Source: Thauera sp. JM12B12 (lineage in GTDB: Bacteria > Pseudomonadota > Gammaproteobacteria > Burkholderiales > Rhodocyclaceae). From it: 64,000 bases of DNA. Location of the stretch: the NCBI RefSeq assembly GCF_039614725.1, contig NZ_CP154859.1, positions 3,286,001-3,350,000 of the forward strand, read 5' to 3'. The notes below the pieces were generated by a model that worked only from the letters and a program-made list of their open reading frames with translations, searched no databases and was not told where the DNA came from. Positions 58,316-64,000 of the stretch are shown piece by piece (within the stretch, counting starts at the first letter, position 1; each line of letters starts with the position of its first letter). The position numbers were made by a program, and so were the translations under genes.

Positions 58316-59506
58316 ATGTCCTCGCCCCTCGTCATCCTCATCCTTTCGCTGCTGCTCGGCCTGCAGCCGATCACCACCGATCTCTACCTCCCCGCCCTGC
58401 CCGCGCTCAGCGCCGGCCTCGGCGTGGCCCCGCCCCACGCGCAACTCACGCTGACCGCGCTGCTGCTCGCCTTCGGCGCGTCGCAATTGTTCTGGGGGCC
58501 GCTATCCGACCGGATCGGGCGGCGCAGGGTGCTGCTGATCGGGCTGGCGGGGTACACGCTGGCGGCGATCGGCAGCGCGCTTGCCGGCTCGATCGAGATG
58601 ATGGTGGTCTGGCGCACCCTGCAGGGCGCCTTCATGGGCGCAGGAACGGTGTGCGCGCGGGCAATCGTGCGCGATCTCTATGCACCGCAGGAGGGCGCGC
58701 GGGCGATGAGCAAGGGCCTCTCCGGGCTGGGCGTCGCAGCCTGCCTGAGCCCATGGATTGGCGGCCTGCTGGCGGAATGGTTCGGCTGGCGCGCGACCTT
58801 GCTCGCGCTGACCGTGATGGGCGCAATCACGCTGCTCGTCGTGCTCCGGACCTTCAGGGAGACCCTGCACGAACGCAATCCCGAGGCACTTCAGCCCGCC
58901 GTTCTGCTGCGCACCGCGCGCGGCATCCTGGGCAACCGCAGCTTCTGGACATATGCCTCGCTCTGCACCGCCTCCTTCGGCGGACTGTTCTGCATCCTGT
59001 CGGCGTCGTCCTTCGTGTTCATCAATCTGCTCGGCACCTCGCCAAGCTTCTACGGCATGCTGCTGCTCATGCTTTCCGCGTTCTACATCGTCGGCACGAT
59101 CCTGTGCCGGCGCTTGATCCTGCGTATCGGCGTGCAGCGCAGCGTGATGATCGGCGGCGCCTTGTCCTTGAGCGGCGGCGGTCTGATGCTGGCCTTCGCG
59201 CTGGCCGGGGCGAGCACGGTATGGACGATCATGGTGCCGGCCTTCATCTTCATGCTCGGACATGGGGTACACCAGCCCTGCGGCCAGAGTGGCGCGGTCG
59301 CACCGTTTCCGAAGGCCGCCGGCGCCGCGTCGGCGATCACCGGTTTCCTGATGATGGTGGTGGCCTTCGGCGCCGCGTACTGGGTGGGCGCCAACATGGA
59401 CGGCAGCGCGCTACCGATGATCGTCGGCGTCGCCTTGTGCAGCGCCGCGGTGGCGTTCATCGCCTGGGTGCCGGTGCAGCGGGTGCGGCTGGGGGCGGCG
59501 GGGTAA
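58316..59506 (+). CDS. Bcr/CflA-family multidrug exporter
   Basis: A 396-aa MFS protein with ~12 helices, starting MSSPLVILILSLLLGLQ. The Bcr/CflA marks are DLYLPALPAL in helix 1, LFWGPLSDRIGRRRVLL (about 60) and RAIVRDLY (about 115). ATG 58316 is used; the in-frame upstream sequence overlaps the divergent nas control region. It lies between the two nitrate clusters on the opposite strand, probably unrelated to them. Confidence 0.85.
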   Translation: MSSPLVILILSLLLGLQPITTDLYLPALPALSAGLGVAPPHAQLTLTALLLAFGASQLFWGPLSDRIGRRRVLLIGLAGYTLAAIGSALAGSIEMMVVWRTLQGAFMGAGTVCARAIVRDLYAPQEGARAMSKGLSGLGVAACLSPWIGGLLAEWFGWRATLLALTVMGAITLLVVLRTFRETLHERNPEALQPAVLLRTARGILGNRSFWTYASLCTASFGGLFCILSASSFVFINLLGTSPSFYGMLLLMLSAFYIVGTILCRRLILRIGVQRSVMIGGALSLSGGGLMLAFALAGASTVWTIMVPAFIFMLGHGVHQPCGQSGAVAPFPKAAGAASAITGFLMMVVAFGAAYWVGANMDGSALPMIVGVALCSAAVAFIAWVPVQRVRLGAAG

Positions 59507-59587
59507 GCCTCGCCGAGGCCGCACGAGTGGGCGCCAGCACGCCGGACTGGCGCACACGCAATCGCTCAACGCTTCGGCCGCGCGCCC

Positions 59588-59899
59588 TCACACCGCCAGC
59601 CAGACCTCCCCACCCTCGACCTTGACCTCGAAGCTCGCGCACACCCCCACGTCCGGCGCCAGCGCCTGCCCATCCTGAAGGTTGAAGTTCCAGCCGTGCA
59701 GCGGGCAGGTGACCTTGCGCCCGTGGACGATGCCCTGCGACAGCGGGCCGCCCTTGTGGGCACACTTGTCGTGGAGCGCGAAGACCTCGTCCTCGGCGTT
59801 GCGGAAGACGGCGATGTCGCCGCCGCTGGCGCGCTGCACGACGCGCGCGCCCAGGCGCGGGATGTCGTCCAGCAGGCAGATGCGTTTCCAGTTGCTCAT
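59588..59899 (-). CDS. nirD: nitrite reductase small subunit NirD (Rieske type)
   Basis: A 103-aa Rieske-like protein, MSNWKRICLLDD. It keeps the full [2Fe-2S] ligand set, C-x-H (KCAHKGG) and C-x-x-H (CPLHGW), which E. coli NirD has lost. With NirB it reduces nitrite to ammonium. It lies 26 bp after nirB. Confidence 0.95.
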   Translation of the reverse strand: MSNWKRICLLDDIPRLGARVVQRASGGDIAVFRNAEDEVFALHDKCAHKGGPLSQGIVHGRKVTCPLHGWNFNLQDGQALAPDVGVCASFEVKVEGGEVWLAV

Positions 59900-59925
59900 G
59901 GCGTGTCCTCGTATGTGCGGGCCGT

Positions 59926-62430
59926 TCAGGCCTCGACCTTGATCGGGATGAACTGCTTGACGGCCTGGGCTTCGCGGCTGGTCTCCCAGGGGTCGCGGGC
60001 GTCCTTCAGCGCGTCGAGCAGGCGGGCGTGCAGGCGGCGGCGGTTCTCGCCATCCTCGACCACCTGCGACTTGACGTAGTCGAGGCCGACACGCTCGAGC
60101 CAATGCACGGTGCGCTCGAGGTACCAGCCCTCCTCGCGGTAGAGCTGCAGGAAGGCGCCGGAATACTCCATGACCTCCTCGTCGCTGCCGACCTTGCACA
60201 GGAACTGCGCGACCTCGGTCTTGATGCCGCCGTTGCCGCCGACGTAGAGCTCGTAGCCGGAATCGACGCCGATCACGCCGACGTCCTTGATGCCGGCCTC
60301 GGCGCAGTTGCGCGGGCAGCCGGAGACCGCGAGCTTGACCTTGTGCGGCGCATACATGTCGAACAGCATCTTCTCGAGCTTGACCCCCATGTCCATCGCC
60401 AGCTGGGTGCCGAAGCGGCAGTGCTCGGCGCCGACGCAGGTCTTCACGGTGCGGATCGACTTGCCGTAGGCGTGGCCCGAGACCATGCCGGCGGCGTTGA
60501 GGTCGGCCCAGATGTAGGGCAGGTCTTCCTTCCGGATGCCGAGCAGGTCGATGCGCTGGCCGCCGGTGACCTTGACCGTGGGCACCTTGTACTTCTCGGC
60601 GGCGTCGGCAATGGCGCGCAGCTCGGCAGGCGTGGTGAGCCCGCCCCACATCCGCGGTACAACCGAGTAGGTGCCGTCCTTCTGGATGTTGGCGTGCGCG
60701 CGCTCGTTGATGAAGCGCGACTGCGGATCGTCCCTGGCCTCGTGCGGCCACGACGAGATCAGGTAGTAATTGACCGCCGGCCGGCACTTGTCGCAGCCGT
60801 TGGGCGTGCGCCAGCCGAGCGTCTCGAACACCGCCTCCTTGCTGGTGAGGTGGTGCTTGAAGATCGCCTCGCGCACCACCTTGTGCGAATGCTCGGTGCA
60901 GGCGCACACCGGCTTGTCGCTGGCGCTGACCGCCTGGTAGGCGCCGCCCACGGTGGAGGCGAGGATCTGCTCGACCAGGCCGGTGCAGGAGCCGCAGGAG
61001 GACGCCGCCTTGGTGTGCTTCTTGACCTCGTCGAGGGTGAACAGCCCCTGCTCCTTGATCGCCTTGACGATGGTGCCCTTGCACACGCCGTTGCAGCCGC
61101 ACACCTCGGCGGTGTCGGGCATGCTGGCGGCGCGGTTCTCGCCCTTGTGGCCGGCATCGCCGAGCTTGTTCTGGCCGAACATCAGGTGGTCGCGGATCTC
61201 GTGGATGTCCTGGCGGTCCTTCATCAGCTGGAAGTACCAGGCGCCGTCGGCGGTGTCGCCGTAGAGCACCGAGCCGACGATGCGGTCGTCCTTGAGCACG
61301 ACGCGCTTGTACACACCGCCCTGCTTGTCGTGGAGCACGATCTCCTCGGTGCCCGGGCCGCCGCTGAAATCGCCCGCCGAGAACACGTCGATGCCGGTGA
61401 CCTTGAGCTTGGTCGAGGTCACCGAACCCTCATAGCGACCGATGCCGAAGTTGGCGAGGTGGTTGGCGCACACCTTGCCCTGCTCGAACAGCGGCGCCAC
61501 CAGGCCATAGGCGACGCCGCGGTGCGCCACGCACTCGCCCACCGCGTAGATGCGTGGGTCGGTGACCGTCTGCAGCGTGTCCGAGACATGGATGCCGCGC
61601 ACCCGGCCGCTGCCGCAGTAGAGGCCGGCGGATTCGGCGAGCGTGCAGTTCGGCCGGATACCGGCGGCGACCACCACGAGGTCGGCGGGGATCTCCATGC
61701 CGTCCTTGAAGCGCACCGCGCCGACGCGCTCGGCACCGTCCTCGCCCCGCATGCCGCCCGCCGCGTTGCGCGCCGGCAGCAGCGCCTCGGTCTGGCGCGC
61801 GAGCAGGAACTTCATGCCCTTGGCCTCGAGCGAGGCCTGCAGCATGTCGGCGGCGGCCTTGTCGAGCTGGCGCTCCATGATCCACTCGCCGATGTGCACC
61901 ACGGTGACGTCCATGCCGCGCAGCATCAGGCCGTTGGCGGCCTCCAGGCCAAGCAGGCCGGCGCCGATCACCACCGCATGGCGGTACTTGCCCGCGGCCT
62001 CGATCATCGCCTCGGTGTCTGCGATGTCGCGATAGCCGAGCACGCCGGGCAGGTCGTTGCCGGGTATGGGCGGGATGAAGGGGGTGGAGCCGGTCGCCAG
62101 CAGCAGGCGGTCGTAGTCCGCCTCGGTGACGCTGCCGTCCTTCGACTCGGCGATCACCTTGCGCCGGATGCGGTCGATCTTCGTCGCCTGCCTGCCGGCG
62201 TGCAGCGTGATGCCGTTGTCGCGGTACCAGTCGAGATCGTTGAGCATGATCTCGGGCAGCGTCATCTCGCCGGCCAGCACCGGCGAGAGCAGGATGCGGT
62301 TGTAGTTGCCGTGCGGCTCGGCGCCGAACACGGTGATGTCGTACAGGTCGGGGGCGAGCTTCAGCAGCTCCTCGATCGTGCGCACGCCGGCCATGCCATT
62401 GCCGACCAACACGAGTTTCATCTTCTTCAT
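59926..62430 (-). CDS. nirB: nitrite reductase large subunit NirB
   Basis: An 834-aa NADH-dependent sirohaem enzyme starting MKKMKLVLVGNGMAG. Residues ~1-400 are an FAD/NAD oxidoreductase (Rossmann GNGMAG, AVVIGAGLLGLEAANGL). Residues ~420-530 hold BFD-like [2Fe-2S] cysteines (CGCNGVCKG, SSCGSCTGLV, VCACTEHSH). The C-terminal half is the sirohaem/4Fe-4S part with CVGAEHCRFGTQ and SGCPRNCAEA. GAGAAG precedes the ATG. The gap to the SUMT-like gene is 31 bp. Confidence 0.97.
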   Translation of the reverse strand: MKKMKLVLVGNGMAGVRTIEELLKLAPDLYDITVFGAEPHGNYNRILLSPVLAGEMTLPEIMLNDLDWYRDNGITLHAGRQATKIDRIRRKVIAESKDGSVTEADYDRLLLATGSTPFIPPIPGNDLPGVLGYRDIADTEAMIEAAGKYRHAVVIGAGLLGLEAANGLMLRGMDVTVVHIGEWIMERQLDKAAADMLQASLEAKGMKFLLARQTEALLPARNAAGGMRGEDGAERVGAVRFKDGMEIPADLVVVAAGIRPNCTLAESAGLYCGSGRVRGIHVSDTLQTVTDPRIYAVGECVAHRGVAYGLVAPLFEQGKVCANHLANFGIGRYEGSVTSTKLKVTGIDVFSAGDFSGGPGTEEIVLHDKQGGVYKRVVLKDDRIVGSVLYGDTADGAWYFQLMKDRQDIHEIRDHLMFGQNKLGDAGHKGENRAASMPDTAEVCGCNGVCKGTIVKAIKEQGLFTLDEVKKHTKAASSCGSCTGLVEQILASTVGGAYQAVSASDKPVCACTEHSHKVVREAIFKHHLTSKEAVFETLGWRTPNGCDKCRPAVNYYLISSWPHEARDDPQSRFINERAHANIQKDGTYSVVPRMWGGLTTPAELRAIADAAEKYKVPTVKVTGGQRIDLLGIRKEDLPYIWADLNAAGMVSGHAYGKSIRTVKTCVGAEHCRFGTQLAMDMGVKLEKMLFDMYAPHKVKLAVSGCPRNCAEAGIKDVGVIGVDSGYELYVGGNGGIKTEVAQFLCKVGSDEEVMEYSGAFLQLYREEGWYLERTVHWLERVGLDYVKSQVVEDGENRRRLHARLLDALKDARDPWETSREAQAVKQFIPIKVEA

Positions 62431-62461
62431 AACGCTTCTCCGCAACGATGCGATTTCGGAT

Positions 62462-62896
62462 TCAGTAGGCAAGCATTCGACACACCGGGATCGAGGGCCC
62501 CGGAACCGGGACCTCCGCCGCCGTCAGGACGGGCCATAGCTGTTCGGAAGAATCGGCAAGGCCTCCCACCACGATCAACGCCGAGGCGGACAGCGGCTCG
62601 CCGGCAACACGAACAGGCAACTCGGCGAGGCTGGCACGCAGCGCGGGCACGCAGCCCGCACCGTCCGCCCCCACCACGGCCGCGGGGGTGTTGCGCGCCA
62701 TCCCTGCCGCAATCAGGCGGGCAACGATCTGCAGCAGCTGCGTGATCCCGCCGCGAAAAACCAGCGTGGCCTTGCTGCTGACCAGTGACGACCAGTCGGC
62801 CTGGGCCATCTCGTCAACAATCAGCAGCGGGCCCGCCAGCTCGGCGTCGGCCACCCTGTCTCCAACACGTGCTGTCTCCATCGCGCATGTGCTCAT
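62462..62896 (-). CDS. short SUMT/CobA-like protein (C-terminal half only)
   Basis: A 144-aa protein starting MSTCAMETARVGDRV with GGAGGGAG upstream. The conserved part, GGITQLLQIVARLIAAGMAR, NTPAAVVGADGAG, and the late SASALIVVGGLADSSEQL, resembles the second half of uroporphyrinogen-III C-methyltransferase, which makes sirohaem precursor. The N-terminal half with the GAGPGD SAM loop is missing. It may be a degraded copy or a small regulatory/accessory domain. It sits between the NrtD-like ATPase and nirB, where sirohaem genes are often found. Confidence 0.7.
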   Translation of the reverse strand: MSTCAMETARVGDRVADAELAGPLLIVDEMAQADWSSLVSSKATLVFRGGITQLLQIVARLIAAGMARNTPAAVVGADGAGCVPALRASLAELPVRVAGEPLSASALIVVGGLADSSEQLWPVLTAAEVPVPGPSIPVCRMLAY

Positions 62897-62957
62897 GCGT
62901 CTGCTCCCTCCGGGGCTTCGATCACAAAAACTGCCTATGGGGCCAGGCGCAGGCGGC

Positions 62958-63815
62958 TCAGGCGCGCATTGCGGCAGACTCACGCTTGGCTGTAGCCGCG
63001 CTGCGCGCACGGGCGCTGCCGATCGGCTCGACCTTGCGCTGCTTCTCGTACAGGAAGCTCAGCACCTCGTGACGGTAGTGCGTGTAGCGCGCATCGTCGG
63101 CGAGCTCGAGGCGGTCGCGCGGGCGTGGCAGGTCGATGTCGAGCACCTGGCCGATGGTGGCCGAGGGGCCATTGGTCATCATCACGATGCGGTCGGACAG
63201 CAGCACCGCCTCGTCCACATCGTGCGTGATCATCATCACCGTGTTGTGCAGCTCGGACTGGATGCGCATGACCTCGTCCTGGAGGTGGGCGCGGGTGAGC
63301 GCGTCGAGCGCGCCGAAGGGCTCGTCGAGCAGCAGCACCTTGGGCTCCATCGCCAGCGCGCGGGCGATGCCGACGCGCTGCTTCATGCCACCCGAGATCT
63401 CCGCCGGCAGGCGGTCGAGGGCGTGGCTCATGCTGACCATCTCGAGGTTGTGCAGGATCCAGTCGCGCTGCTCGGCGGCGCTGCGCTTGCCCTGGAAGAT
63501 CTTCTGCACCGCGATCTCGACGTTCTGGTAGACGGTCAGCCAGGGCAGCAGCGAGTGGTTCTGGAACACCAGCGCGCGGTCGGGTCCGGGCGCGTTGACC
63601 TCGCGCCCATCGACGATGACGCCGCCCGAGGTCGCGCGCAGCAGGCCGGCGACGATGTTGAGCACGGTGGATTTGCCGCAGCCGGAGTGGCCGATGAGCG
63701 AGATGTACTCACCGCGCTGGATGTCGAGATTGACGTCGGCGAGCACCGGGTTGGTGACGCCGCCGCGGGAGAACGCCATGTCGACGCGGGAGATGCTGAG
63801 ATAGGCTTGGCTCAT
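62958..63815 (-). CDS. nitrate/sulfonate-type ABC transporter ATPase (NrtD/SsuB-like)
   Basis: A 285-aa ABC ATPase starting MSQAYLSISRVDMAF, with GGAG before the ATG. Walker A GHSGCGKST (about 45), signature EISGGMKQRVGIARALAM (about 142) and Walker B VLLLDEPFGALD (about 165) are intact. The form with NHSLLPWLTVYQNVEIAV is typical of NrtD/TauB/SsuB ATPases. The genomic position next to nirB favours nitrate or nitrite uptake. The last ~25 residues are Ala/Arg-rich. Confidence 0.9.
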   Translation of the reverse strand: MSQAYLSISRVDMAFSRGGVTNPVLADVNLDIQRGEYISLIGHSGCGKSTVLNIVAGLLRATSGGVIVDGREVNAPGPDRALVFQNHSLLPWLTVYQNVEIAVQKIFQGKRSAAEQRDWILHNLEMVSMSHALDRLPAEISGGMKQRVGIARALAMEPKVLLLDEPFGALDALTRAHLQDEVMRIQSELHNTVMMITHDVDEAVLLSDRIVMMTNGPSATIGQVLDIDLPRPRDRLELADDARYTHYRHEVLSFLYEKQRKVEPIGSARARSAATAKRESAAMRA

Positions 63816-63828
63816 GATCGGGTGCTCC

Positions 63829-64000
63829 TCAGGCGGGGGTGGTGCCACGGGTGACGCGCCGGCCGGCCCAGGCGACGATACGGTCGAGCAGGAAGCCGAC
63901 GACGCCGACATAGACGAGGGCGAGGATGATGTCGCTGATGCGCGACGAATTCCATGCGTCCCAGATGAAGAAGCCGATGCCCACGCCGCCGATCAGCATC
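63829..64000 (-). CDS. ABC permease, NrtB-like, C-terminal end (gene continues past the window)
   Basis: The frame from 63999 (MLIGGVGIGFFIWDAWNS) to the TGA at 63829 gives the last ~56 residues of an inner-membrane permease of the NrtB/SsuC type. WNSSRISDIILALVYVGVVG and LLDRIVAWAGRRV are typical C-terminal helices. The stop is 13 bp before the NrtD-like ATG. The rest of the protein lies outside. Confidence 0.85.
   Translation of the reverse strand, partial: MLIGGVGIGFFIWDAWNSSRISDIILALVYVGVVGFLLDRIVAWAGRRVTRGTTPA

Overview
The window is a GC-rich, densely packed bacterial chromosome segment. It most resembles a betaproteobacterium of the Rhodocyclales (Thauera/Azoarcus type). The grounds are the ANDERFALAA tmRNA tag in a circularly permuted ssrA gene, the dnaG-rpoD, ffh/ccsA and pilBCD-...-aspS gene neighbourhoods, a PHA synthase, and an assimilatory nitrate/nitrite cluster. 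The genus is an inference. No prophage, insertion sequence, integrase or CRISPR array was seen. Almost everything is housekeeping or core metabolism.

Layout. 1-3000: end of dnaG, rpoD, and a CAU-anticodon tRNA best read as tRNA-Ile2, closed by a UUCG hairpin. 3142-3500: permuted two-piece tmRNA on the minus strand. 3600-8100: AhpD-like protein, nitronate monooxygenase-like flavoprotein, HD-GYP response regulator, glyoxalase I and a YgjP-like metallopeptidase. 8093-13240: ffh-EI24-MoCF-ygjP-gloA run leftward from ffh, and a CcsA-like gene plus a CNNM/CBS membrane protein run rightward. 13329-17144: pilB-pilC-pilD. 17276-20046: FmdB, DUF502 protein and aspS. 20282-23517: TPR response regulator, a secreted barnase-like RNase with its barstar, and an Hsp20 gene behind a sigma-32-like promoter. 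23624-27609: argB, ZIP transporter, 4.5S SRP RNA and acyl-CoA synthetase with a palindromic operator.

27887-41058: nitroreductase, a conserved protein of unknown function, P-type cation ATPase, MFS and SLC13 transporters, a coupled trio (unknown protein, MscS channel, MgtE), and PPK2. 41034-44617: a four-gene MCE (Mla-like) lipid transport operon whose permease carries a STAS domain. 44817-49890: HlyD adaptor, RbbA-type double-ATPase/permease fusion and a second ABC-2 permease, all overlapping. 49909-51822: PHA synthase. 51847-52230: palindromic intergenic repeats, then a candidate small RNA with its own promoter and terminator and two anti-Shine-Dalgarno motifs.

52270-64000: nitrate assimilation on the minus strand. 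nasA, a fused PP2C phosphatase/Ser-Thr kinase and a NarK-type transporter form one unit. It sits behind a near-perfect sigma-54 promoter with an NtrC-type site about 100 bp upstream and a structured leader. Separately, the end of an NrtB-like permease, an NrtD-like ATPase, a half-length SUMT-like protein, nirB and nirD form a second unit. A Bcr/CflA-type drug exporter on the plus strand lies between the two. Together these genes import nitrate, reduce it to nitrite and ammonium, and appear to be under general nitrogen control.

The least explained items are the candidate anti-SD small RNA (52159-52226), the structured leader and sigma-54 logic of the nas unit, the truncated SUMT-like gene, and the unknown proteins at 28765 and 36373.
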